From Maritimibacter alkaliphilus HTCC2654 (GTDB taxonomy: Bacteria; Pseudomonadota; Alphaproteobacteria; Rhodobacterales; Rhodobacteraceae): 64,000 nt of DNA. Below are positions 37,702 through 46,732 of this stretch, one piece after another. The position numbers were made by a program, and so were the translations under genes. The notes under the pieces are model-generated. The model did not search any database. It was not told where the DNA came from and saw only the letters and a list, made by a program, of their open reading frames with translations. Location of the stretch: NCBI RefSeq assembly GCF_000152805.1, contig NZ_CH902578.1, positions 3,188,777 through 3,252,776 on the forward strand. Direction: 5' to 3'. Position 1 is the first letter of the stretch; each line of letters begins with the position of its first letter.

Positions 37702-38220
37702 ATGCCATTTGAAAACGCAGGTTTGATCCGGGCGTGCCTGAGCGATCTGTATTCGGTCCGGATCGAATTTTCCCGCCGGTTCTACGACCGGTTCTTTGAA
37801 CAGGTGCCGGAAGCGCGTCGCCTGTTCGTCCACAATCAGGACAAGCAGGCGCTGATGCTGTATGCCGCCGTCGCGATGACCATGCGTGGTATGGAATCCG
37901 GTCGCGATCTGGATGGGGAGCTGATCGAGTTCGGCAAACGCCATGCGCGGCTGGGTGTGAAGCAGGATATGTTCCCGATCTTTGGCTCGACCTTTCTGGA
38001 AACGCTGATCGAATACCTGCCGCATCACGACCATCCCAAGATCGCGAAGGCGTGGTGGGGCGGTTTCACGGATATGTCCACGCCGATCATCGCCGGCATG
38101 ATCGCCGAACAGGAGGAGATGATGGCGGACAAGAAGTTGTTCAGGAAAGAAGCCGAAGAATCCGCGGTCATCCGCCTTGGACGCCGGATGGAGGCGACGA
38201 TGGACCTTCGGCTGCACTGA
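37702..38220 (+). CDS. single-domain globin
   Basis: A 172-residue globin of the flavohaemoglobin/sensor-globin lineage. SRRFYDRFFEQVPEARRLF matches the A-C helix region. The proximal haem-ligand His falls in GKRHARLGV, equivalent to the I-A-x-x-H-A-S-L-G-V segment of flavohaemoglobins. No reductase domain follows. It may bind O2 or NO. The ATG was chosen from the ribosome site TGAGGAG; an upstream in-frame extension has no globin similarity. It is 165 bases from the Hsp20 gene, beyond its terminator. Confidence 0.85.
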   Translation: MPFENAGLIRACLSDLYSVRIEFSRRFYDRFFEQVPEARRLFVHNQDKQALMLYAAVAMTMRGMESGRDLDGELIEFGKRHARLGVKQDMFPIFGSTFLETLIEYLPHHDHPKIAKAWWGGFTDMSTPIIAGMIAEQEEMMADKKLFRKEAEESAVIRLGRRMEATMDLRLH

Positions 38221-38227
38221 AACGAAA

Positions 38228-38250
38228 CGAGCGGGGCAAAACCCCGCTCG
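38228..38250. terminator. hairpin between convergent globin and aldehyde dehydrogenase genes
   Basis: CGAGCGGGG and CCCCGCTCG form a perfect 9-bp stem around CAAAA, 7 bases past the globin stop. There is no T-run, so it is a weak or structural terminator. The rest of the gap to 38402 shows no gene. Confidence 0.5.
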
Positions 38251-38402
38251 GTCTCCATGGCCGCACCTACGACCGCGTCATGCGCGGGCCAATTCACCGA
38301 ACGGGCCGCGCAGGCTTCAATTGAAGTGGCCCGCGTGCCGCCCCGACCAAAGCCGGGACGCCGCGCCCTTTGCGTCTCGGGTTCCCGGACCGCGCAGAAG
38401 CC

Positions 38403-39881
38403 TTAGACGGACATGCAGATGTATTTCAGTTCGAGGAAATCCTCGATCCCGTGCTTCGATCCTTCGCGGCCAAGCCCGGACTGCTTCACACCGCCGAACG
38501 GGGCGACCTCGGTCGAGATGATGCCTGTGTTCACCCCGACGATGCCGTATTCCAGCGCCTCGGCCACCTTGTAGACCCGGCTGAGATCGCGGGCGTAGAA
38601 ATAGCTGGCGAGGCCGAAGATGGTATCGTTCGCCTTCTGGATCACATCGGCCTCGTCGGTGAAACGGAAGAGCGGGGCGAACGGCCCGAACGTCTCGTCG
38701 GTCGCGCATGCCATGTCCTGCGTCGCGTTCTTGACGATGGTCGGTTGATAGAACAGCCCACCCAGATCGTGCGGCGTGCCGCCGAGGATGATCTCACCGC
38801 CCTTGGCGACCGCGTCGTTCTGGTGCTCCTCCACCTTCTCGACCGCCTTCGATGTGATGAGGGGGCCGAGGTCGGTCTCCGGGTCCAGCCCGTCGCCCAC
38901 CTTGAGTTTGGCGACGGCAGCCGCGAATTTTTCGGCGAAGGCGTCATAAACCCCGTCCTGCACGTAGATCCGGTTGGCGCAGACACAGGTCTGGCCGTTG
39001 TTTCTGAACTTGCAGGCGATGGCGCCCTGAACCGCTTCATCGAGGTCCGCGTCGTCGAACACGATGAAGGGCGCGTTGCCGCCCAGCTCCATCGAGCATT
39101 TCATGACCTGATCGGCGGCTTGGGCCAGAAGGATGCGCCCGACGCCCGTCGATCCGGTAAAGGTCAGCTTCCGCACGGTCGGGTTCTCGCAGAACTCCTT
39201 GCCGATGTCGGACGAGCGCGACGAGGTGACGACGCTGAACAGCCCCGCCGGAATGCCCGCACGTTCGGCCAGCACGGCGAGGGCGAGTGCGGACAGAGGC
39301 GTTTCACCCGCCGGTTTGGCCACGAAACCGCAGCCTGCGGCAAGCGCCGGGCCGCATTTCCGCGTAATCATGGCATTGGGGAAGTTCCACGGCGTGATCG
39401 AGCCGACGACGCCCACCGGCTGACGAATGACCATAAGGCGCTTGTCCGGCTGATGGCCGGGGATCGTCTCGCCATAGATGCGCTTGCCCTCTTCGGCGAA
39501 CCACTCGATGAAGGACGCGCCATAGGCGATCTCGCCCTTGGCCTCGGTGATCGCCTTGCCCATCTCCGCCGACAGGATCGCGCCCAGATCCTCCTGGTTC
39601 TCCATCATCAGGTTGAACCATGTGCGCAGGATGTTCGCGCGTTCCTTCGCCGTCATCGCCCGCCATCCGGCTTGCGCCGCCTCAGCCGCCGCGATGGCGC
39701 GCGCGGTCTCGGCCCGGCCCAGATCGGGGACGGTGCAGATCACATCGCCCCGCGCGGGGTTCGTGACTTGGAATGTGGCGCCATCATCGGCGTCGATCCA
39801 TTCCCCGGCGACATAGGCTTTGGTCGCCAGAAGCGAGGGGTCTTTCAGAAGTCCGGCCAGATCGGTGGTGTCGCGCGGCAT
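38403..39881 (-). CDS. gabD: NAD(P)-dependent succinate-semialdehyde dehydrogenase
   Basis: A 492-residue aldehyde dehydrogenase. VGSITPWNFPNAMI is near residue 154, FTGSTGVGR near 237, the base Glu in MELGGNAPFIVF and the nucleophile Cys in NGQTCVCANR near 293. The Cys-Val-Cys pair and the KIYG/YGETIPGHQ-type region fit succinate-semialdehyde dehydrogenases of the GabD group. It would oxidise succinate semialdehyde to succinate in GABA or putrescine breakdown. The upstream gap has a small inverted repeat near the start. Confidence 0.88.
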   Translation of the reverse strand: MPRDTTDLAGLLKDPSLLATKAYVAGEWIDADDGATFQVTNPARGDVICTVPDLGRAETARAIAAAEAAQAGWRAMTAKERANILRTWFNLMMENQEDLGAILSAEMGKAITEAKGEIAYGASFIEWFAEEGKRIYGETIPGHQPDKRLMVIRQPVGVVGSITPWNFPNAMITRKCGPALAAGCGFVAKPAGETPLSALALAVLAERAGIPAGLFSVVTSSRSSDIGKEFCENPTVRKLTFTGSTGVGRILLAQAADQVMKCSMELGGNAPFIVFDDADLDEAVQGAIACKFRNNGQTCVCANRIYVQDGVYDAFAEKFAAAVAKLKVGDGLDPETDLGPLITSKAVEKVEEHQNDAVAKGGEIILGGTPHDLGGLFYQPTIVKNATQDMACATDETFGPFAPLFRFTDEADVIQKANDTIFGLASYFYARDLSRVYKVAEALEYGIVGVNTGIISTEVAPFGGVKQSGLGREGSKHGIEDFLELKYICMSV

Positions 39882-39896
39882 GGCATCCTCCAGTGC

Positions 39897-39908
39897 TTAA
39901 CGTGTTAA
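39897..39908. promoter_or_regulatory. inverted repeat upstream of gabD, possible operator
   Basis: TTAAC-GT-GTTAA is a 5-2-5 inverted repeat beginning 16 bases before the gabD start codon on the minus strand. Such a short symmetric site suits a GntR-type regulator. No regulator gene is nearby. Confidence 0.35.
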
Positions 39909-39968
39909 TTGTATCGCTCTAAAGCGAAACGGGGCCTTTGGCAACGCAAGCCGATCCGGACGCGTAGC

Positions 39969-40523
39969 TCAACCCCCGAAGTCTTCGAGCGCCTCGAAGT
40001 CCATGGTTTCGAGGACGGAGAGTACGAGCTCCCGTTCGCCGCCCTCGGCCCGGATCAGAATGCGACCGTCGATCAGCCCGGTGATCTCGTCGTCGTCGAC
40101 GATGAATTTCTCCCGCCCGATCCGCTCGACCTTCATCCCCAGAAGGGCCGCGTTCTGGAGCATCCCGCCGAATGCGGTGACCATCGGGTTGTCGACCATG
40201 ATCGAGATCGAGAATTCGTCGGACCCGTTGGAATAGGTGCCCTCGGTCCCGACGCCGCCTCCCAGCATCGCCATTCCCGTGCCGACGTCCGTGTCGACCT
40301 CGACCGTATAGCCCGCGGGCGGCTCCGGCAGGAACTGCTCCAGCGCGGTCGTCTTCATCGCCCGCATCAACGACTTGGCGTAGTCCAGTTCCTCGATGGC
40401 ATAGTCGATATCGCCCTCCTCATAGGCCTGAAGGGCCGAGGACAGGGTGTCGGTCACTTCATCGGCAAGAAGCGGGGTCGCGGCAAGGGAAAGGGCGGCG
40501 GCGAACGCGGCGATACGGGTCAT
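39969..40523 (-). CDS. secreted hypothetical protein, acidic
   Basis: A 184-residue protein with a signal peptide (TRIAAFAAALSLAATPLLA, cleavage before DE). The mature N-terminal part (LSSALQAYEEGDIDYAIEEL) is helical and the rest is beta-rich with many Asp/Glu. I do not recognise a characterised family. The ATG was chosen for the signal peptide; the longer frame has none. It stands alone between gabD and the P1 peptidase. Confidence 0.72.
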   Translation of the reverse strand: MTRIAAFAAALSLAATPLLADEVTDTLSSALQAYEEGDIDYAIEELDYAKSLMRAMKTTALEQFLPEPPAGYTVEVDTDVGTGMAMLGGGVGTEGTYSNGSDEFSISIMVDNPMVTAFGGMLQNAALLGMKVERIGREKFIVDDDEITGLIDGRILIRAEGGERELVLSVLETMDFEALEDFGG

Positions 40524-40582
40524 GGTGTCCTCCGAATGACTGGCTGAAATCGCGAGGAGTGTCGGCGCATATCGGCGTCCGG

Positions 40583-41575
40583 TCAATCGCCGCCGAAACG
40601 CGCGGCCCAGGTGGGCATCACGTCGCCCGGTTGCGCGGAGGCGGTATAGACCGCCCGCGCAATGGCACGGGCAAGACAGGTGGCGGCCGCATGACCGATG
40701 TGCATCAAGTCGATGTCGGGACTTGCAAGCGCGCGCGCGCCGGTGGCGGCGGCGAAGACGAGGTCACCGTCATGCGGCGTGTGGCTCGGGTGGATCGCGC
40801 GCGCCATTCCGTCGTGGGCCGCCGTCGCCATGCGGGTGGCCTGCGCCTGTGTCAGGGCCGCGTCCGTGGCCACGATGGCGATGGTCGTTGCCGTTCGGGG
40901 GGTCAGCTTCGTGACTGGCGTTTCGCCCGGGTCGAAACCGGTGACAGGTCCGCGCGCCCCGAACTCACCGTCGAATTCCCAGGGGCTGGCCCAGAACTGG
41001 CCCTGTGGCCCCACGACACCGCCCACCGGGTTCGCCGCGACCAGCGCCCCGACCGTCACCCCGTTGTCCAGCACGAGCGAGGCAGACCCGAGCCCGCCTT
41101 TCAGGTCCGCCGTCAAGGCCCCGGTGCCCGCGCCTTCGCTGCCCAGAGAGAAGTCCTCGCGTGCGGCCTCATACGCTGCGCGCCCTAGCGCCTTGTAAGG
41201 GTTCTCGCCCCAATCCTTGTCTCCGCCATTGATGAGGTCGAACAGGATCGCGCCCGGAACGATCGGCACGTTCACCGGCCCGACGAAGAACCCGCGCCCT
41301 GCCGTGCGCAGCGCATCCGCCACGCCTGAAGCCGCATCCAGCCCGAAAGCAGAGCCACCCGATAGCACAAGCGCGTCGACCTCCTGCACCGTCTTGTCGG
41401 GGGCGAGCAGGTCTGTCTCCCGCGTGCCCGGCGCCCCGCCCATGACATGCACGCCCGCGACGAAGGGCGTGTCGCCCACCAGCACCGTCGACCCGGTCTT
41501 GATCGTGGCGTCGGAGGCGTTGCCGACCCTCAGGCCCGCCACGTCGGTAATCAGGTTTCGCGCTCCGGGTCGCAT
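40583..41575 (-). CDS. P1 family (DmpA-type) peptidase
   Basis: A 330-residue member of the DmpA/beta-peptidyl aminopeptidase family. The first part has GLRVGNASDATIKTGSTV, SGGSAFGLDAASGV near residue 75, and ADLKGGLGSASLVLDNG near residue 165. The likely autoprocessing point precedes the nucleophile in RTATTIAIVATDAALT near residue 230, here Thr rather than Ser. The following AHDGMARAI and H-T-P-H-D-G-D are family signatures. It would remove N-terminal residues from small peptides. Copy B of the intergenic repeat lies just upstream. Confidence 0.88.
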   Translation of the reverse strand: MRPGARNLITDVAGLRVGNASDATIKTGSTVLVGDTPFVAGVHVMGGAPGTRETDLLAPDKTVQEVDALVLSGGSAFGLDAASGVADALRTAGRGFFVGPVNVPIVPGAILFDLINGGDKDWGENPYKALGRAAYEAAREDFSLGSEGAGTGALTADLKGGLGSASLVLDNGVTVGALVAANPVGGVVGPQGQFWASPWEFDGEFGARGPVTGFDPGETPVTKLTPRTATTIAIVATDAALTQAQATRMATAAHDGMARAIHPSHTPHDGDLVFAAATGARALASPDIDLMHIGHAAATCLARAIARAVYTASAQPGDVMPTWAARFGGD

Positions 41576-41583
41576 CGCCGCCC

Positions 41584-41633
41584 CTTCTCTGTTTCAAAAA
41601 ACCTCACGGGGGTCCGGGGGTGTGAAACCCCCG
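41584..41633 (-). repeat. dispersed intergenic repeat, copy B (before the P1 peptidase)
   Basis: Read on the minus strand: a CCGGGGG/CCCCCGG stem-loop, then CCCCCGTGAGGTTTTTTGAA and ACAGAGAAG, ending 8 bases before the start codon at 41575. The last 20 bases match copy A almost exactly. It lies between the SDR end at 41656 and the peptidase start. Confidence 0.75.
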
Positions 41634-41655
41634 GCCCGTGCCACGGGCGTTGCCC

Positions 41656-42396
41656 TCAGATACAGCGCCCGCCGTCCACTTCCATCGCGACCCCTGTGAC
41701 CATGCTGGCCTCGTCCGAACACAGGAAGCAGGCGGCGTTGCCCATGTCTTCGGGCGTCGAAAAGCGGCCCAGCGGGATCGTGGACACGAACTTGGCGCGC
41801 ATCTCGGGCGTATCCTCGCCCATGAACGACTTGAGGAGCGGGGTTTCACCGGCCACGGGGGCCAACGCGTTCACGCGGATGCCGAAGGGGGCCAGTTCCA
41901 CCGCCATGGTCTTGGTCGCCGTGATCATCCAGCCTTTCGAGGCGTTGTACCAGTTCAGGTTCGGGCGCGGGCTGAGACCTGCGGTCGAGGCGATGTTGAG
42001 GATCGCGCCCTTGCCCGCCGCCTTCATGTCGGGGACGAAAGCGCGGGCCATGAGGTAGACCGATTTCGCGTTCACCGTGAGCACGCGGTCGAATTCGTCC
42101 TCGGTGACCTCTTCCATCGGTTTCGGAAGATGGGTGACGCCCGCGTTGTTCACGAGGATGTCGATATCCCCCAGCGCCGCTTTCACGTCCCGCGCGAAGG
42201 CTTCGACCGACGCGGCTTTGCCCACGTCCACGGACAGGGCGACCCCGCCCACTTCTTCCGCGATCGTCTGCGCGGCGTCGAGGTTGATATCTGCCACGCA
42301 GACCTTCGCGCCTTCGGCTGCGAATTTGCGCACGATGCCCGCGCCGAAGCCCGAACCGCCGCCGGTCACGATCGCTGTCTTGTCTTGAAGCCGCAT
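41656..42396 (-). CDS. SDR family oxidoreductase
   Basis: A 246-residue SDR: TGGGSGFGAGI near residue 12, NNAGVTHLP near residue 87, catalytic Ser in NIASTAG near residue 137 and YNASK near residue 151. The ending MVTGVAMEVDGGRCI is a usual cofactor-fold terminus. Likely substrates are 3-oxo or hydroxy compounds; none is implied by the immediate context of a peptidase and the YcaQ-like gene. It starts 36 bases after the YcaQ-like stop. Confidence 0.9.
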   Translation of the reverse strand: MRLQDKTAIVTGGGSGFGAGIVRKFAAEGAKVCVADINLDAAQTIAEEVGGVALSVDVGKAASVEAFARDVKAALGDIDILVNNAGVTHLPKPMEEVTEDEFDRVLTVNAKSVYLMARAFVPDMKAAGKGAILNIASTAGLSPRPNLNWYNASKGWMITATKTMAVELAPFGIRVNALAPVAGETPLLKSFMGEDTPEMRAKFVSTIPLGRFSTPEDMGNAACFLCSDEASMVTGVAMEVDGGRCI

Positions 42397-42432
42397 GGTC
42401 CTCTCCCAATTTTGCCGCGAGACTGACGCAGG

Positions 42433-43590
42433 TCAGGGGCGGGGGCAAGTCCACGTGACGCCTGCCTGGCCGCCGAACCGCGCGAAGCGGTCGAGCTCCG
42501 CGTCGAGCCGTGCGGTGCGCCCTGCGCCCCAGCGCACACTAGGCTCGGGCCAGAAGCCCGTGACGGTAAGCATGCCCGAGGCCTTGTCCGCCTTCACCTC
42601 CGTCCGCCCGACGAACCGGTCGCCTTCGAGCAGGGGATAGACGTAGTATCCGTAGACACGTTTGGCCTGCGGCACGAACATCTCGTTTCGGTAGTGAAAG
42701 CCGAACAGACGTTCGGTACGGGCGCGGTCGCGAAACGCGGGGTCGAACGGGTTCACGATACGGATGCGGGTGGTCGGGTCGGCCAGATCGGGCAGGCGGG
42801 CGAGGTGCTCGGGATGCGCAAAGGATCGGGCCACCGTGCCGTCCGCCGCCTCGACCTCGACCGGGACGAGGTCGGCGCGCTCGGTCCAGTCACGAGCCTC
42901 GGCGGGGCCTGTCGCATCCCAGTAGCGGTTGAGTTCGCTTGCGTTGGCCAGCCCGAGCCGCGCCATGGCCGCGTCATGCAATGCGCCGGCCTGTTCGGCC
43001 TCGCTCCGCCCGTGGTCGATCCCGCCCAAGACGCGGTCGCCCAGATCGTAGAACTTGACGAAATTTTCCCGGTGGCAGGTGGCGAGGTCGCCCGCATACC
43101 ACATCTGGTCCAGCGCCTTTTTGTGCGGCGGGCGCGCCCACATTTCCCGGCTTTCGACCTTGGTGTCGAAGGCATGGGTGGACAGGGCCCCCTCCTCGGC
43201 GATGCGGGCGCGGATCGCGTCGATCTCGCCACGTGCGAGTCCTGACTGATACCACGCGCCGCGCGCGGCCTTCGCGCCGAGCCTGCGAAACTGGCGGTGC
43301 CAGTCAGGCAACACCTCGCGCGGAATGAGCGAGGCGTCGTGGGTGAAATGTTCGAACAGCTCTCGCCGTGCCAGATGTCGCCAGACCCGGCCTTCGCGAT
43401 AGGTGTGGGCGCGGCTCCAGAGGATGTGGTCATGGGCGCGGACCACGTTTCGGATCGTGTCGATCTGGAGAAAGCCAAGGTCGCGGATGATCGCCATCAC
43501 GTCCGGCGCCCGTGTCGGCGCGTCGAGCAGGCCGTGGGCCGCGAGCCAGAGGCGGCGGGCGTCGCGGTTCGTCAGGCGTGTTGCGATCAC
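42433..43590 (-). CDS. winged-helix DNA glycosylase-like protein (YcaQ/AlkX family)
   Basis: A 385-residue protein of the HTH_42/YcaQ family. The start LTNRDARRLWLAAHGLL and LGFLQIDTIRNVVRAHDHIL near residue 34 are diagnostic, along with REGRVWRHLARRELFEHFTH and HYRNEMFVPQAKRVYGYYVY. E. coli YcaQ (AlkX) unhooks DNA interstrand crosslinks, and a related enzyme (AlkZ) protects a toxin producer. The start is GTG. No toxin cluster is visible here, so a repair role is more likely. Confidence 0.85.
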   Translation of the reverse strand: MIATRLTNRDARRLWLAAHGLLDAPTRAPDVMAIIRDLGFLQIDTIRNVVRAHDHILWSRAHTYREGRVWRHLARRELFEHFTHDASLIPREVLPDWHRQFRRLGAKAARGAWYQSGLARGEIDAIRARIAEEGALSTHAFDTKVESREMWARPPHKKALDQMWYAGDLATCHRENFVKFYDLGDRVLGGIDHGRSEAEQAGALHDAAMARLGLANASELNRYWDATGPAEARDWTERADLVPVEVEAADGTVARSFAHPEHLARLPDLADPTTRIRIVNPFDPAFRDRARTERLFGFHYRNEMFVPQAKRVYGYYVYPLLEGDRFVGRTEVKADKASGMLTVTGFWPEPSVRWGAGRTARLDAELDRFARFGGQAGVTWTCPRP

Positions 43591-43701
43591 GGGGCTTTCG
43601 CCTTCTGGCGCGGGCGATCCTTTGGAGCAGGTGCTGTCTGCCCCAAATCCCCACCGGCGTAATCGTGGACCGATAAAGAGCCGCGGGGCGTGTGCAGAGT
43701 A

Positions 43702-45153
43702 TCAGCCATGTTTCGCGGCGACGGTCTTGAGCGTCGAGAAGCCGTAAAGCGCCTCGAACCCCTTTTCGCGGCCATGGCCGGACTTGCCGGTGCCGCCGAA
43801 GGGCAGTTCGACGCCGCCGCCCGCGCCGTAGTTGTTGATAAAGACCTGACCGGCGCGGATTTTCTTGGCCATACGCATCTGGCGGGCACCGTTCTCGGTC
43901 CAGACGCTCGCGACGAGGCCGTAATCGGTGCCGTTGGCGATGGCGATGGCCTCTTCTTCGGTCTCGAATGGGATCGCGACCTGAACCGGGCCGAAGATTT
44001 CCTCCTGCGCCAGCGGGTGATCCGGGGGCACGTCGGCAAAGAGCGTGGCGGGGACATAGTGGCCCCCCTCCGGCGCGCCTTCGGCGATGGAGCCCATGCC
44101 GGCCACGCGCAGGTCGCGGCCTTTTTCCAGATAGCCCGTCACGATGTCTTTCTGCTTGGCCGAGATCAGCGGGCCGAGGTTCGCATCGGTGCGCGCGGGG
44201 GCCGAGATCATCGCGTCGTATCGTGCCGCCATCGCCTCGATTAACTCTTCGTAGATCGGGCGCTGGATCAGGACGCGGGACGAGGCCGAGCAGGTCTGGC
44301 CTGCGTTCTGGATGCAGGCGCCGACGAGGAAGGGGATGGCTGCCTCGAGATCGGCATCCGCAAAGACGATCTGTGGCGACTTGCCGCCGAGTTCGAGCGT
44401 GACCGGGACCACGTTCCGGGCCGCCGAGGCCTGCACGAGCGACCCGACGCCCACGGAGCCGGTGAAGCTGATGTGGTGCACGCCGGGGTGGGAGGTGAGC
44501 GCCGCGCCCGCCTCTTCCCCCAGTCCCGGCACCACGTTCAGCGCGCCGGGGGGCAGCCCCGCCTCTTCGGCCAGCGCCACGAAGGCCAGCGCGGTGAGGC
44601 AGGCTTCTTCGGCGGGTTTCAGGACACATGCGTTGCCCATGGCGAGCGCCGCACCGACCGAGCGGCCGATGATCTGCATCGGGTAGTTCCACGGGATGAT
44701 GTGTCCGGTCACGCCGTGCGGTTCGCGCAAGGTATAGACGGTGTAGCCGTCGAGATAGGGGATCGTCTCGCCATGCACCTTGTCGGCGGCGCCCGCGTAG
44801 AATTCCATGTAGCGGGCAAGCGCGATGGCGTCGTTGCGCGCCTGCGTAAGCGGTTTGCCCACGTCGGTCGCCTCGATGATCGCAAGGTCGTCGATCCTGC
44901 GTTCGACGAGGCGCCCGATTTCGGCAAGGATGCGACCGCGTTCCAGCGCACTCATCCGGCCCCAGTCGCCATCCAGTGCGGCTTGCGCGGCGGTGACGGC
45001 GGCGTCGATGTCTTCGGCGGTGCCGCGCGCGATGGAGCCGATGACCTCGCCCGTCGAGGGGTCTTCGAGGTCGAGCTGTGCGCCGCCGAAGGGCGCGCGC
45101 CATTCGCCGCCGATATGCACCTGCGTCGCGTCGTACCAGAGATGATCACGCAT
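43702..45153 (-). CDS. aldehyde dehydrogenase family protein
   Basis: A 483-residue NAD(P)-dependent aldehyde dehydrogenase. GHIIPWNYPMQIIGRSVGAA near residue 145, FTGSVGVGSLVQ near 230, the base Glu in LELGGKSPQIVFADADLE, and the nucleophile Cys in NAGQTCSASSR near 283 are all intact. The general form fits betaine- or amino-aldehyde dehydrogenases. It overlaps the ABC ATPase by 8 bases and is likely in its operon, suggesting it oxidises an aldehyde made from the imported compound. Confidence 0.88.
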   Translation of the reverse strand: MRDHLWYDATQVHIGGEWRAPFGGAQLDLEDPSTGEVIGSIARGTAEDIDAAVTAAQAALDGDWGRMSALERGRILAEIGRLVERRIDDLAIIEATDVGKPLTQARNDAIALARYMEFYAGAADKVHGETIPYLDGYTVYTLREPHGVTGHIIPWNYPMQIIGRSVGAALAMGNACVLKPAEEACLTALAFVALAEEAGLPPGALNVVPGLGEEAGAALTSHPGVHHISFTGSVGVGSLVQASAARNVVPVTLELGGKSPQIVFADADLEAAIPFLVGACIQNAGQTCSASSRVLIQRPIYEELIEAMAARYDAMISAPARTDANLGPLISAKQKDIVTGYLEKGRDLRVAGMGSIAEGAPEGGHYVPATLFADVPPDHPLAQEEIFGPVQVAIPFETEEEAIAIANGTDYGLVASVWTENGARQMRMAKKIRAGQVFINNYGAGGGVELPFGGTGKSGHGREKGFEALYGFSTLKTVAAKHG

Positions 45154-46732
45154 GTTTTGCCTCCTGCCAGTCTTCGGGGATGCGCGGGGTCGCGGCGATG
45201 AGTTGCCGCGTATAGGGGTGCCGGGGCGCGTTGAACACGGTTTGTGTTTCGCCCGCCTCGACGATCTCGCCCGCCTTCATCACCATCACCCGGTCGGTGA
45301 CCGCGCGCACGACGGACAGGTCATGGGAGATGAAGATATAGGCCAGCCGATGCTCGGCCTGAAGCCGCGCGATGAGGTCGAGGATCTGGGCGCGGATCGA
45401 CACGTCGAGCGCCGAGACCGCCTCGTCCAGCACGATCAGTTCGGGGCGCGTGATGAGCGCGCGCGCGATGGCGATGCGCTGACGCTGGCCGCCGGAGAAT
45501 TCGTGAATGTAACGGCCCATCGCATCGGCGGGGAGGCCCACGTCCCTGAGCACCTCGGCCACCCGTTCGCGCCGGTCGGCGGGCGGCGTGGGCATGAGGT
45601 GGAAGGGTTCGGCCACCAGACGTTCGACCCGCCAGCGCGGGTTGAAAGAGGCGTAGGGGTCTTGGAACACGACCTGAATGCCGGAGCGCAGGGCGTTCGG
45701 GAAATCCGGGCCGATCCGTTTGCCGAAGGCGTCGATCGTGCCGCCCTGAACCGGGTCGAGGCCCAGAATGGCGCGGGTGAGCGTGGATTTGCCGCAGCCG
45801 GATTCACCCACGAGGCCAAGGCTTTCGCCCGCGTGCAGCTTGAACGACACCTCGTTCACGGCGCGGAAAGGGTCCGAGCGGCCGAACAGACCGCGCCGCC
45901 TGCCGGGATATTCGCACACCACGCCCGCGAGGTCGAGGATCACGTCGTCCGGAGGCAGGGGGCTGCGCTGGGGCTGGTGCGATGTCGCGGCGAACAGGCG
46001 CTTTGTGTAGTCATGCCGCATCCCGCGAAAGAGCGGTTCGGTCGCGTCCGCTTCGACGATCTCGCCCTCTTTCATCACCGCGACCTGATCGGCCATGCCC
46101 GCGACCACGGCAAGGTCGTGGGTGATGAGGAGCAGCGACATGCCGCTCTCATCCACCAGTTCGTTCAACAGGTCGAGGATCTGCGCCTGCGTGGTGACGT
46201 CGAGCGCGGTCGTCGGTTCGTCGGCGATGAGAAGCTCGGGCGAAAGCGCGATGGCCATTGCGATGGCGACGCGCTGGCGCTGACCGCCGGACAGTTCGTG
46301 CGGGAAGCGCGACAGCGGGAAGCGGTCAGGGGGCAGGCCCACGCGGGTCAGTTTTTCGGCGGCGATGCGATGGGCCTCGGCGCGCGAGGTCTTGCCGTGG
46401 ATGAGCAGGGTCTCGGCCACCTGATCGCCGATGGTCTTGACCGGGTTCAGCGCCGTCATCGGCTCCTGAAAGATCATGCCGATCCGGTTGCCCCGGATGC
46501 GGTTCAGTTGTTTCTCGCCCGCGTCGAGCAGGTTCCGGTCGTCCAGCATGACCCGCCCGGTGACCTCGGCGCTCCGGGGTTGAAGGCCCATGACGGTGAA
46601 GGCGGTCATGGACTTGCCCGAGCCGCTTTCGCCCACGAGCGCGGTCACCTTGCCCGGTGCGATGTCGAACGACACATGGCGCAGGATCGACGCCTCGCCG
46701 ATGGTAAGGGACAGATCTTCGACCCGGATCAT
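45146..46732 (-). CDS. ABC transporter ATP-binding protein, two fused domains (DppD-DppF type)
   Basis: A 528-residue protein with two nucleotide-binding domains in one chain. The first has Walker [13 protein letters not shown] and signature [14 protein letters not shown], the second [14 protein letters not shown] and [14 protein letters not shown], each with a Walker B (ELLIADEPT and ELIVLDEAV). Fused ATPases of this kind power peptide, nickel or opine importers. The gene overlaps both neighbours by 4-8 bases in the order permease-permease-ATPase-aldehyde dehydrogenase. Confidence 0.93.
   Translation of the reverse strand: MIRVEDLSLTIGEASILRHVSFDIAPGKVTALVGESGSGKSMTAFTVMGLQPRSAEVTGRVMLDDRNLLDAGEKQLNRIRGNRIGMIFQEPMTALNPVKTIGDQVAETLLIHGKTSRAEAHRIAAEKLTRVGLPPDRFPLSRFPHELSGGQRQRVAIAMAIALSPELLIADEPTTALDVTTQAQILDLLNELVDESGMSLLLITHDLAVVAGMADQVAVMKEGEIVEADATEPLFRGMRHDYTKRLFAATSHQPQRSPLPPDDVILDLAGVVCEYPGRRRGLFGRSDPFRAVNEVSFKLHAGESLGLVGESGCGKSTLTRAILGLDPVQGGTIDAFGKRIGPDFPNALRSGIQVVFQDPYASFNPRWRVERLVAEPFHLMPTPPADRRERVAEVLRDVGLPADAMGRYIHEFSGGQRQRIAIARALITRPELIVLDEAVSALDVSIRAQILDLIARLQAEHRLAYIFISHDLSVVRAVTDRVMVMKAGEIVEAGETQTVFNAPRHPYTRQLIAATPRIPEDWQEAKHA

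Noticed and set aside
42433..43590. YcaQ-like gene as part of a toxin self-resistance cluster
   Set aside because: No biosynthetic genes for a DNA-damaging natural product are visible; neighbours are catabolic and transport genes.
43587..43709. Small 40-codon minus-strand frame ending in a GTGA overlap with the YcaQ-like gene
   Set aside because: Its start lies inside the end of the aldehyde dehydrogenase gene, it has no clear ribosome site and its sequence is low in information. The coupling at one end only is weak support.
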